Shown here in pieces: positions 23,404 to 30,660 of a DNA stretch of 47,424 nucleotides. This stretch comes from Candidatus Omnitrophota bacterium (GTDB lineage Bacteria > Omnitrophota > Koll11 > Duberdicusellales > 4484-171): assembly GCA_030692055.1 (NCBI GenBank), contig JAUYCY010000023.1, positions 1 through 47,424 on the forward strand. Reading direction: 5' to 3'. The position numbers and the translations under genes are program-made. The notes under the pieces were generated by a model. It searched no databases, was not told the DNA's origin, and saw only the letters and a list, made by a program, of their open reading frames with translations. Position 1 is the first letter of the stretch. Every line of letters begins with the position of its first letter.

Positions 23404-24429
23404 CTAAGAATCAGGAGAAAGAATTACTTTTATGCATTCTTTAGCTTCGCTAACAAGCTTAAAACCTAAACCTGTATCCTTCAGGTTTAAACGATGGGTA
23501 ATCAAGTCTGCTACAGGAACTTTTTTGTGACGCAGAGCTTCGAGAGCTTCGTTTAAATCCGAAGGGCTTGCTCCGTAAGAATGAATAATCTTTATGCTTT
23601 TACGCCAGAAATCGCTCACCGGAATAGCTACATCCACGCCTGGCTCTGTGGAGGCAAAACATAAAATTGTACCTGCGCGGTCTACGCACTTCATTGCCTG
23701 TAGGAATGCACTTCGTGCAGAGGTACAAATAATCACTAAATCCGCCAACCTATCTTCGTTTAATAAGCGAAAACGAGCGGCTATATCTTCTTTTGCATTA
23801 ATTACGGCATCCGCTCCTAATTTCTTGGCGGCGGTTAGGCGATGTTCATTTATGTCCGTAATTGCCACATAGCGACAACCCAGGGCGCGCGCTAAAGCTA
23901 AATGCAGCAACCCGGAAATACCTGCTCCAAGAATAAGAACGCTTTGGCCCTTTCTAAGGCTCGCTATTCTTTGGCCGCGAATCACACAGGCTAAGGGCTC
24001 AATAAAAGTTCCCTCTTCAAAAGAAATCTCTTCGGGAAGTAAAAATACGCCGCGCTCGACATTGATTTGCGGCACACGGATATATTCTGAAAATCCGCCC
24101 GGATAATAATTTGTAGTATGCAAAGTCTCGCATACGGTATGATTTCCGCTTAGGCAATAGCGGCAGCTATTGCAGGGCACGTGATGTGAGACAAAAACCC
24201 TATCGCCGACTTTATATCTTTTAACGCCGGCGCCTATTTCAATGATTTCTCCGCTAGCTTCATGGCCTAAAACAAGCGGGGCTTTTTTTATGCGATACCA
24301 TTCCAAAACATCACTGCCGCAGATGCCGCTAGCTTTTACTTTAAATAACATTTCCCCCGGACCGATCGTGGGCCGTGGCATCTCTTCTATACGCACATCA
24401 TTATTATTATAATACATTGCTACCTTCAT
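23404..24429 (-). CDS. Zinc-dependent medium-chain alcohol/polyol dehydrogenase
   Basis: A 341-residue MDR-family enzyme. Catalytic zinc ligands are Cys37 (GICGSD) and His56-Glu57 (GHEASGE); the structural zinc loop is C86, C89, C92, C100 (CNSCRYCLSGNHTVC). The Rossmann motif is GAGISGLLHLALARALG. It resembles sorbitol/threonine dehydrogenase relatives, interconverting an alcohol and a ketone or aldehyde with NAD(P). With the LsrF-like aldolase it may process a phosphorylated or deoxy sugar product (inference). No Shine-Dalgarno is visible. Confidence 0.92.
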   Translation of the reverse strand: MKVAMYYNNNDVRIEEMPRPTIGPGEMLFKVKASGICGSDVLEWYRIKKAPLVLGHEASGEIIEIGAGVKRYKVGDRVFVSHHVPCNSCRYCLSGNHTVCETLHTTNYYPGGFSEYIRVPQINVERGVFLLPEEISFEEGTFIEPLACVIRGQRIASLRKGQSVLILGAGISGLLHLALARALGCRYVAITDINEHRLTAAKKLGADAVINAKEDIAARFRLLNEDRLADLVIICTSARSAFLQAMKCVDRAGTILCFASTEPGVDVAIPVSDFWRKSIKIIHSYGASPSDLNEALEALRHKKVPVADLITHRLNLKDTGLGFKLVSEAKECIKVILSPDS

Positions 24430-24442
24430 ATTATTATATTAT

Positions 24443-24540
24443 TCAATAGAAGCGGATTAACGCAGATTAAAACGCGGATAACCGCGGAAAATTTTTGGCG
24501 TAAATCCGCGTAGGTATTCGCGTGTATCCACTTCTATTTT
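24443..24540. repeat. Word-repeat hairpin, gcggat type (aldolase/ADH junction)
   Basis: AGAAGCGGATTAACGCAGATT and ACGCGGATAACCGCGG on the left face AAATCCGCGT, TTCGCGTGTATCCACTTCT on the right. The terminal AGAAGYGGAT/ATCCRCTTCT is shared with elements at 38038 and 43609. The upstream gene's TAG stop is formed at the boundary (AAATAGAAGTGG). Confidence 0.8.
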
Positions 24541-25319
24541 TTCTTAGTTTCATTAAAAATTTCCTGCGCTTTTTTCACTGTTGCGTTTTCATGAATAATC
24601 GCCCTGAGCGCACGAGCCATTGCCACAGGATTAGGGCTTTGCCAAACATTTCTACCCAGATTTATTCCAATAGCTCCTCTTTGTATGCCATCATGCACAA
24701 ACTCAAATACCTCTTTCTCTGTCTCGCATTTAGGCCCGCCGGCGATAACTACCGGCACCGGACAGCCACAAACCACTTTATCAAAATTTTCGCACCAATA
24801 AGTTTTTACTATGCGTGCGCCCAACTCCGCAGCAATACGACAACATAAGCCAAGATAGCGCGCATCGCGTTTTTCTAATTCTTTGCCCACCGCAGTCACT
24901 GCCATTACAGGAATTGCATAATTCTCACATTCATTAACAAGCTTGGCTAAATTTAATAAAGTCTGTTTTTCATAATCGCTTCCCACAAAGACAGAAATAC
25001 CTACTGCCGAAGCATTAAGACGAATAATCTCTTCTATAGAAGTAGTAATTCCTTCATTAGCTAAATCTTTTCCTATCACACTCGTTCCGCCAGAAACCCG
25101 TAATATTATAGGTTTAGTATTTGCCGGGTCTACTGCCGCTCGTAATACTCCTCTGGTAACAAAAAGAGCGTCGCAATAAGGGAGTAATGGCTTGATAGTA
25201 TCTGCGGGCTTCTCTAAGCAGTGAGTCGGGCCTTGAAAATATCCGTGATCAATAGGTAAAAAGAAACAACGGCCATTCGGAATAAGCTGGCTTAAACGGT
25301 TTTTCATTCCCCAGTCCAT
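24534..25319 (-). CDS. Class I aldolase, LsrF-like
   Basis: A 261-residue TIM-barrel aldolase. MDWGMKNRLSQLIP and DHGYFQGPTHCLE (24-36) match the start of LsrF, the 3-hydroxy-5-phosphonooxypentane-2,4-dione thiolase, and IVKTYWCENFDKVVCGCPVPVVIAGGPK (170-198) holds the Schiff-base Lys172. The GINLGRNVWQSPNPVAM phosphate-binding end is intact. No other lsr gene is nearby, so AI-2 degradation is not implied; archaeal-type FBP aldolase or a related deoxy-ketose cleavage is as likely. The composite leader element with its own GGAGG lies upstream. Confidence 0.88.
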   Translation of the reverse strand: MDWGMKNRLSQLIPNGRCFFLPIDHGYFQGPTHCLEKPADTIKPLLPYCDALFVTRGVLRAAVDPANTKPIILRVSGGTSVIGKDLANEGITTSIEEIIRLNASAVGISVFVGSDYEKQTLLNLAKLVNECENYAIPVMAVTAVGKELEKRDARYLGLCCRIAAELGARIVKTYWCENFDKVVCGCPVPVVIAGGPKCETEKEVFEFVHDGIQRGAIGINLGRNVWQSPNPVAMARALRAIIHENATVKKAQEIFNETKKK

Positions 25320-25328
25320 GCTAAAACC

Positions 25329-25526
25329 TCCTTTAATGAGCAGACGATTTATGACAGCCTACTGGCGAACATAAATCGTAGGCTACTGCCGTCTGCGAAT
25401 TAAACCCCACACCCAGCGCTATATTGATTGCACCGCTATGTGTGGTTTATTATTCAATTATTATTTCTATTTTGCCCATCACCCTATCTGGGTGTGGGGT
25501 CAAATTCCCCCGACATTTCGTCGGGG
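25329..25526 (-). repeat. Composite leader element, copy 2, plus GTCGGGG hairpin
   Basis: Minus-strand order: TIR block bounded by ACCCCACACCCAG (25404-25416) and CTGGGTGTGGGGT (25488-25500), TTTAATTC, a nested hairpin GCAGACG...CGTCTGC (25340-25396) with inner CGATTTATG/CATAAATCG, TCATTAAAGGAGG, then the aldolase ATG. At the far end a separate hairpin CCCCGAC-ATTTC-GTCGGGG (25508-25526) touches the stop codon of the class II aldolase gene. Confidence 0.7.
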
Positions 25527-26579
25527 TCATTTGATCTTAACTTCTTTAAATAATTGAAAAAGTCGGTTAAAAGGCACATACCAGCGTGCGAGCTGTCCTA
25601 AATGCCCCTGTAATTTCATTTTCCCTTGAGTGGTAGCAACGAAGGGATCAAGCTTTCCTAAAAAGATTAGCTCCCAAACATCACTAGGGGCAGAGATTAC
25701 GAAAGGCGCATCAGCGTCTCCGCCAGAGGCAGATCCCTGCCCGTCCGCCAGAGCGGCGCCTTCGGAGGAAAAATCCAATTTCACAACTCTTCCTTTCTCA
25801 AAATTGAATTTATAAACTTTATCGTGGCCATCGAGCTTTATGGCAAGTTTTAAAGTCAGATCTAATTCCTTGCCTTTAGTGGCGATAAGCTCATCTTTGT
25901 TCACTAATTCCACAATTGCACGGATGTGCTCTTCGGAAAACATCAAATATGCGTTGTCTTGTGCTAAATTTTCCTTTAATTCTTTATCCAAGCTATCAAG
26001 AATTTCTTTCTTAAATAAACGCGCAGTTGCCGCTAACTTTACCGCTTCTTCTAAGGACTCAATTAAATATAAAGCGTCGCTAAATTTATCCGCAATGACT
26101 ACTACGCCGTGATTCTTTATCACTACCAGATTGTTAATTTTTAAAGCCTCTACTACTAATTGCGGTTTAGTAATCGCTGGCGTATCCTGTTCTACTACGG
26201 CAATATTGCCTAGATAAAGCTTGGTTTCAAAAGTTAAAGCCTTTAGGTCAGAATAAATAGCGAAGTAGGCATTAATCAACGTGGGATGGCAATGAATGAT
26301 TACTTTGTTTGGAAAGTTCTTATAAATAAGCCGGTGTAAAGGAAACTCGCTAGTTAAACGGGGGTTTTTAGCATCTTCTTCATTATTTAAATCCGCTTTG
26401 ATTATATCTTCGTGGTTTAAATCTCCTAAGCTTGTGCCGTTAGCGGTAACCAAGATATTATTTTCATTAATTCTAGCGCTTAGATTTCCCGCGCGCGCAA
26501 CTACAAGGCGTAATTCATACAGTTTCTTGCCTATATCAATTATTCCATCTTTGAGGGCCTTCTCTTTTGTAAATATCAC
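25527..26579 (-). CDS. Class II aldolase fused to SCP-2-like domain
   Basis: A 350-residue fusion. Residues 1-210 are a class II aldolase/adducin domain: GNLSAR (31-36), ANGTS (46-50), Glu78, zinc ligands His96 and His98 (HCHPT) and His157 (KNHGVV). Residues 236-345 resemble an SCP-2 lipid-binding domain (LKLDGHDKVYKFNFEKGRVV...WELIFLGKLDPFVATTQGKMKLQGHLGQL). The gene starts within the end of mtnA (four-base overlap), so the substrate is probably 5-(methylthio)- or 5-deoxyribulose-1-phosphate, cleaved to DHAP and an aldehyde. Residues about 271-289 (Gly/Ala/Ser-rich) are repeat DNA read in frame inside the SCP-2 domain. Confidence 0.85.
   Translation of the reverse strand: MIFTKEKALKDGIIDIGKKLYELRLVVARAGNLSARINENNILVTANGTSLGDLNHEDIIKADLNNEEDAKNPRLTSEFPLHRLIYKNFPNKVIIHCHPTLINAYFAIYSDLKALTFETKLYLGNIAVVEQDTPAITKPQLVVEALKINNLVVIKNHGVVVIADKFSDALYLIESLEEAVKLAATARLFKKEILDSLDKELKENLAQDNAYLMFSEEHIRAIVELVNKDELIATKGKELDLTLKLAIKLDGHDKVYKFNFEKGRVVKLDFSSEGAALADGQGSASGGDADAPFVISAPSDVWELIFLGKLDPFVATTQGKMKLQGHLGQLARWYVPFNRLFQLFKEVKIK
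25706..25770. repeat. Palindromic repeat inserted in frame in the SCP-2 domain
   Basis: CGTCTCCGCCAGAGGCAGATCC and GTCCGCCAGAGCGGCGCC belong to the same TCCGCCTCTGGCGGA family found at 17470 and 43763. It encodes about 19 extra Gly/Ala/Ser/Asp residues between strands of the SCP-2-like domain without breaking the frame. Confidence 0.65.
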
Positions 26580-27535
26580 CTTTCTATCTCCAGGTAGATA
26601 TGTTCTGTAATCAAATTATTTGGCGTAACATCGAATGCCGGGTAATAACCTTTGGCACCCTTTGCGGCTAATCGCAAGCCTTGATACTCCAGTAGCTCTT
26701 TATCCGGCCTTACCTCTATTTTGATATCTTTTCCTGTTCTAGCGCCTGATACTGGCGGGCACAAAACATAAAACGGGATATTAAAATGTTTGGCTAATAT
26801 GGCAATTTGGTAAGTCCCAATTTTATTGGCAATATCGCCGTTTTGCGCAAGATTATCCGCGCCCACGATAACCTTGTTGATTTTACCCTCACGCATAACT
26901 TGCGCCACCATATTATCGGCAATAATAGTAACGTCGAAGCCAGCTCGCTGCAGTTCCCAAGCAGTAAGCCGCGCGCCCTGCAAATAAGGCCGTGTTTCGG
27001 TCACAAAAAAAGTTATCTTTTTATTTTGCTGTCTGGCAAACTCACTAATCAAAGGCATAAGCCCGCTGATATTACAATGAGTAAGAATTACATCGCCGCC
27101 GGTAATTAGTTTAGCAGCTTCTTCTGCTTGCTTAACACGCTTATTTTTAAGCATTTCTAAAAATCCAAGTATATTTTTCTCTAAGGGTTCTCCTGCGCAA
27201 TGCCAGCCTAACACCATATCCGTCAGATATTTAAAAGAAAGAGTTGGCCGGGTGGCATTTATAGTTTCGGCTACTTTGCATAAAATAGGAAAAAGCTTTT
27301 CTCTCGGCTTCTTCCTATTTTTCTTAATGACTATAAGAAAAATATATAAAACTAATATTACCTGCCCCACTGCACGTGTCTTCATCTCCTTAATCGCTTT
27401 GCACGCCTGTAGATAATCTTTGGCTTTTATATATTTAACTTTATGCGGCAGTTTAGTTTCGTCAAGTATTTGTATGGTTTTTCCTTTTAACAGAATTGGC
27501 CAAAACAATGGTGAGAATTTCATACTTTTTTCCAT
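26576..27535 (-). CDS. mtnA: S-methyl-5-thioribose-1-phosphate isomerase family protein
   Basis: A 319-residue MtnA/eIF2B-alpha family isomerase converting 5-(methylthio)ribose-1-phosphate (or 5-deoxyribose-1-phosphate) to the ribulose form. Catalytic Cys154 is in THCNISG, Asp227 in VGADNLAQNGDIANKIGTY, and TETRPYLQGARLTAWEL (179-195) is the family signature. The N-terminal third is unusual: the normal VRGAPAIG stretch is replaced by TRAVGQVILVLYIFLIVIKKNRKK. Overlaps the class II aldolase by four bases; together with a phosphorylase such as that at 42.9 kb this gives the DHAP-shunt set. Confidence 0.9.
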   Translation of the reverse strand: MEKSMKFSPLFWPILLKGKTIQILDETKLPHKVKYIKAKDYLQACKAIKEMKTRAVGQVILVLYIFLIVIKKNRKKPREKLFPILCKVAETINATRPTLSFKYLTDMVLGWHCAGEPLEKNILGFLEMLKNKRVKQAEEAAKLITGGDVILTHCNISGLMPLISEFARQQNKKITFFVTETRPYLQGARLTAWELQRAGFDVTIIADNMVAQVMREGKINKVIVGADNLAQNGDIANKIGTYQIAILAKHFNIPFYVLCPPVSGARTGKDIKIEVRPDKELLEYQGLRLAAKGAKGYYPAFDVTPNNLITEHIYLEIER

Positions 27536-27574
27536 AATTACTTAAATAATTGAGTAATAATCTTCACTAAAATT

Positions 27575-28099
27575 CTATTCAAAATTAAGTGTGATTTTAT
27601 TAGACATAACCTTTTCTTGCCAAAAGTCTGCTCCTAAATCTAGCCATTCCTCTGGAATAGAATACCGATAGCCAATTTGATATCTACCAGGCACTAAAGG
27701 GATTAGCTCTGTAGATCCCCATAACAAGGTATTAATAGTATCAGTATCTCTATATACTTCCCCAGGTTTTAATCTTAATAATTTAGCATCAGATGGATAA
27801 CAGGGGTGTTCATGCTCTGCTTTGGTTTTAAAAATTTCGCCTACTTTTAAGTCGTAAATATGTAGATGCAAGAACTCAACCGGGCATTTACTGAAATAAA
27901 AATTTATTTCTTTGTCAGATATGTTCTGAAATTCTAAATCTATCTCAATAGATTCGCCTACTTTATAGCTATCTCTTTCTGCTTTAATTGTAAATCTAAT
28001 GCCATTCCTAACATTATCTTCACCGGACCACTGGCAATAAACTAACGGGGTGATGGATAAAGAAACAACGGTTAGCGACACCAAAATAATCAATTTCAT
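27575..28099 (-). CDS. Secreted Ig-like (BsuPI-type) domain protein
   Basis: A 174-residue exported protein with signal peptide MKLIILVSLTVVSLSITPLVYC. The mature chain is one beta-sandwich: FTIKAERDSYKVGESIEIDLEFQNISDKEINFYF, then LKPGEVYRDTDTIN and VPGRYQIGYRYSIPEE, the pattern of the intracellular-proteinase-inhibitor (BsuPI)-like Ig fold. The Cys residues after the signal (C22, C67, C95) could include a disulfide. No enzymatic role is evident. Confidence 0.65.
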   Translation of the reverse strand: MKLIILVSLTVVSLSITPLVYCQWSGEDNVRNGIRFTIKAERDSYKVGESIEIDLEFQNISDKEINFYFSKCPVEFLHLHIYDLKVGEIFKTKAEHEHPCYPSDAKLLRLKPGEVYRDTDTINTLLWGSTELIPLVPGRYQIGYRYSIPEEWLDLGADFWQEKVMSNKITLNFE

Positions 28100-28115
28100 T
28101 TGATCAACCCTTTAA

Positions 28116-28922
28116 TCAACTTAGGATGTTATGGTATTGTGACAAAACCCTTAAGGTTATATCCCCGACTTTACCTTTACCTACAACTTTACTTTCACAT
28201 TCTACCAAAGGCATAACTTGCAGTAAAGCGCTGGTTAAAAATGCTTCATCACAAGAATATAAATCCTCTACACTAAGCTCTGTTTCTCTTACCTTAATCC
28301 TTAAATTGTTTAATTTGTTAATTATTGTTTTTCTAGTTATTCCGTAAAAAGCGCCACTTGCTAAAGGTGGTGTTATCACTTCTTCATTTTTTACTATAAA
28401 TAAATTGCTGCGCGAGCCGCCGACCAATAGCTCTTTCTCATTTAAAATAAGCGCTTCGTCTTTATTACGCTTTTGCGCCTCATGCCAAGACATCCTGTTT
28501 TCCAAGTAACTTAAAGATTTGATTTGAGAAAAAGGATTTTGGGTATTTCTTTTATAGGGAGAAATTATCGCACTGAACCCTTTTTCATAGGCGCCTTGCG
28601 GATAATAACCGAATTTATCTACATAGATAAGCACTCCAGTCGACTCTCTTTTTTTATAGGCGGTAATTCTAATGTATGCGTCTTCTAGGCCATTAACTTT
28701 TAATAACTCTGCGATTTTATTTGCAAAATCAAACTTAACTTCTTCTATCCCTAAGGCGTTTAAACCATCATTAAGCCGCGCAACGTGTAAATCTAAAAAC
28801 GGCACTTTCCCATTATACGCCCGCAGCGTCTCGAAAACTCCCCAGCCAAACAAAAACCCCGGCTCAAATATTTCCTCCACGTCTTTTTTCTCAATTATAT
28901 TTCCGTTACAAAAAACTCTCAT
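28116..28922 (-). CDS. Class IV PLP aminotransferase / aminodeoxychorismate lyase-like
   Basis: About 268 residues from MRVFCNGN. FLFGWGVFETLRAYNGKVPFLDLHVARL (the GxGxFET signature), the PLP-lysine segment IKSLSYLENRMSWHEAQKRNKDEAL and GGSRSNLFIVKNEEVITPP are diagnostic of fold IV PLP enzymes: branched-chain aminotransferase, D-amino-acid transaminase or PabC. Which one cannot be decided. An in-frame ATG ten codons upstream adds MDKVEVDKVF, but that stretch is read from a CTTGTCCAC repeat, so the internal ATG is preferred. PabC would make 4-aminobenzoate. Confidence 0.85.
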   Translation of the reverse strand: MRVFCNGNIIEKKDVEEIFEPGFLFGWGVFETLRAYNGKVPFLDLHVARLNDGLNALGIEEVKFDFANKIAELLKVNGLEDAYIRITAYKKRESTGVLIYVDKFGYYPQGAYEKGFSAIISPYKRNTQNPFSQIKSLSYLENRMSWHEAQKRNKDEALILNEKELLVGGSRSNLFIVKNEEVITPPLASGAFYGITRKTIINKLNNLRIKVRETELSVEDLYSCDEAFLTSALLQVMPLVECESKVVGKGKVGDITLRVLSQYHNILS

Positions 28923-28947
28923 AAAAACCTTGTCCACTTCAACCTTG

Positions 28948-28964
28948 TCCACCTCGTAGGTGGA
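28948..28964. repeat. REP-like hairpin, left of the Y1 transposase
   Basis: TCCACCT-CGT-AGGTGGA, a 7-bp stem with a CGT loop, extended outward by imperfect AACC/GGTT pairing. The same loop and stem core occur at 29635-29669 on the other side of the transposase gene. Confidence 0.85.
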
Positions 28965-28969
28965 ATTGG

Positions 28970-29623
28970 TTAGTCAAATAGATATTGCTTTATCTTTGCC
29001 AGTTCTCTTTGATAGGAAATTCTGTTATCTACAAATTGTTTATAAGAAATTGGGTTTGCCTGCAAAACATCATCATATTGACAAATTTTTTCAGCATTTT
29101 TTTCTATATATTCGCGATATGACGAGGCAAACCAATCCTCCGGCTTATCAATAAGGCTGGCTGTAACAGGATTGAGGTGTATATATCTTGTCAAATGCGA
29201 TAAATATTCGTCTTTTTCAACTAAAACGCTCTTAAAGCGTGCTTCCCATAGAGGGCCCTTCCTTTTATGTTTTGTATTAAAATACCGCGTGTAGCTATTA
29301 AGAATATTGCTCATAAAAATTGAAATGCCGTTCTGTTTTAACTGTTTCAAAATCAAATGTAGGTGAGTAGGCATAAGGCAATAAGCAATTATTGTAACAA
29401 GCTTTTCTTTTTCCGAGGATAAATCTTTCCTTATATTATTTTGCATATTTTCTTCTAGGGTTATGAATCTTGAAAATTTAACCGCTGGCTTTTCGCATTG
29501 ATAGTATTTAATTACGCCGAGCATTCGAGAAAATTCGTCATCATTATTAAAAATCTTAAAGTCTGCAATGCTTCGGGTAAAAATATGGTATACTTCTCCA
29601 ACTACCAATAAGTCTTTTCTCAT
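28970..29623 (-). CDS. REP-associated tyrosine transposase (Y1/HUH nuclease)
   Basis: A 217-residue single-strand nuclease of the TnpA-REP (RAYT) group. It carries the HUH motif as H87-L-H89 in MPTHLHLILK and a catalytic tyrosine probably Tyr114 (or 111) in NSYTRYFNTKHKRKGPLWEARFKSV, the conserved RAYT block, followed by YLSHLTRYIHLNPV. It starts GEVYHIFTRSI, the usual N-terminus. The gene is framed on both sides by hairpins with the same TCCACCTCGTAGGTGGA core, the arrangement of a RAYT with its own REP sequences. It is likely the engine for at least one of the palindrome families in the window (inference). Confidence 0.93.
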   Translation of the reverse strand: MRKDLLVVGEVYHIFTRSIADFKIFNNDDEFSRMLGVIKYYQCEKPAVKFSRFITLEENMQNNIRKDLSSEKEKLVTIIAYCLMPTHLHLILKQLKQNGISIFMSNILNSYTRYFNTKHKRKGPLWEARFKSVLVEKDEYLSHLTRYIHLNPVTASLIDKPEDWFASSYREYIEKNAEKICQYDDVLQANPISYKQFVDNRISYQRELAKIKQYLFD

Positions 29624-29634
29624 AATTTTTTCAG

Positions 29635-29669
29635 TAACCGCTTTCCACCTCGTAGGTGGAAAGCGGTTA
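29635..29669. repeat. Perfect 16-bp-stem REP hairpin, right of the Y1 transposase
   Basis: A 35-bp perfect palindrome: a 16-bp stem starting TAACCGCTTTCCACCT, loop CGT, then its exact complement ending AAGCGGTTA. It shares the central 17 bases with the hairpin at 28948-28964 and touches the 3' end of the amidohydrolase gene. Confidence 0.9.
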
Positions 29670-29674
29670 TATTT

Positions 29675-30571
29675 TCATTTATTACCAAAAAGCCTAATGA
29701 AATTTTCAGATGTTATTTTTACTTTTATATCAGAAACTAATCCGTCCAGCATTCTTAGATTTTCCTCAACGCTGGCATTTACCGGATAATCCGAGCCCCA
29801 GAGGATTTTATCTTCACCAAATAACTCAATAGCTAGTTTGACGTTTTGTAAAGATGCCCCTGAGGTATCTACATAGACCTTGCTTAAAATTTGAGAAGGT
29901 AATTTACCTAAATCTTTTACCATTTCACGTTTTCGAAGCATCTGATAGACCCTATCAAACCTTTCCTTTAGAAAAGGTGCTACTCCCCCTAAAGACGAGA
30001 AGATAAACTTTATATTAAATTTTTCTAAAATACCCTCCATCATCAATAAGCCCATAAACATCGAGTTGTCGAAACTATATTCCAAAACCGGCATTAAAAG
30101 CGGGTCTTTTACTCGTTCAAAGCCTATTGGATTTATGGTTTGCGGATGAACGAAAATAGCCAAATTGTGTTTTTCCGCCGCCTCAAACAAAGGCTGTAGC
30201 TTCTCTAAAATAAATTTACCATCATGGCTTGAAGCTATGCTGATTCCCTTAAATCCTGCTTCTCTCAAATGTTTAACTTGCACGGATACATTCCCGTCAA
30301 AATCCACTATGCCGCAGCCTATAATTCTTTGATCCTCTTCAACCAGTACTGCTAAATTGGTATTATACACTTCGCATAGTTTCGTCCAGCCTAATTTTAA
30401 ATGCGCATCCGTAGCCGGATAAACTAAAAGCGCTTTGTCAATTTTGTTTACATCCAGAAATTCCAAAAGTCTCTTCTTCTGTGTCCACACCCCTCTGTAA
30501 AAAGAAGTATGTTCGGCTATTTCTTGAGGAATGAAATGAATGTGGCTATCGCACAACATAAAAACTTGCAT
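29675..30571 (-). CDS. Amidohydrolase_2 (ACMSD/resorcylate-decarboxylase-like) protein
   Basis: A metal-dependent TIM-barrel hydrolase of PF04909, about 298 residues from MQVFMLCDSHIHF (alternative start MLCD at 30559). The HxH pair is in DSHIHF, a further His in LAIFVHPQT, and the catalytic Asp in ILWGSDYPV, the ACMSD-family arrangement. Many members decarboxylate aromatic acids, which would suit tailoring of an aromatic polyketide, but other amidohydrolase roles are possible. No Shine-Dalgarno is visible because a gcgctatg-type repeat abuts, and may even contribute, the first codons. Confidence 0.8.
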   Translation of the reverse strand: MQVFMLCDSHIHFIPQEIAEHTSFYRGVWTQKKRLLEFLDVNKIDKALLVYPATDAHLKLGWTKLCEVYNTNLAVLVEEDQRIIGCGIVDFDGNVSVQVKHLREAGFKGISIASSHDGKFILEKLQPLFEAAEKHNLAIFVHPQTINPIGFERVKDPLLMPVLEYSFDNSMFMGLLMMEGILEKFNIKFIFSSLGGVAPFLKERFDRVYQMLRKREMVKDLGKLPSQILSKVYVDTSGASLQNVKLAIELFGEDKILWGSDYPVNASVEENLRMLDGLVSDIKVKITSENFIRLFGNK

Positions 30572-30660
30572 AGCGCATGACGCTAAGCGCATAGCGTAGA
30601 AAACAAATAAAAAGATATGTCTCTTTTTTTCGCTTTGCGCTATGCTCTATGCGCTTTGCG
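30569..30660. repeat. Word-repeat hairpin, gcgctatg type, second full copy
   Basis: Left arm GCATAGCGCATGACGCTAAG... and right arm CGCTTTGCGCTATGCTCTATG... around an AT-rich loop, matching the element at 7638-7730 in sequence and layout. The right-arm phrase TTTGCGCTATGCTCTATGCG is identical in the two copies. It fills the gap between the radical SAM stop and the amidohydrolase start. Confidence 0.85.

Noticed and set aside
24534..25319. Aldolase as part of an AI-2 (lsr) operon
   Set aside because: The protein is LsrF-like, but there is no lsrK, lsrG, lsrR or transporter nearby.
28923..28952. Extra N-terminal MDKVEVDKVF on the class IV aminotransferase
   Set aside because: It is encoded by tandem CTTGTCCAC repeat copies; the family begins at MRVFCNG.
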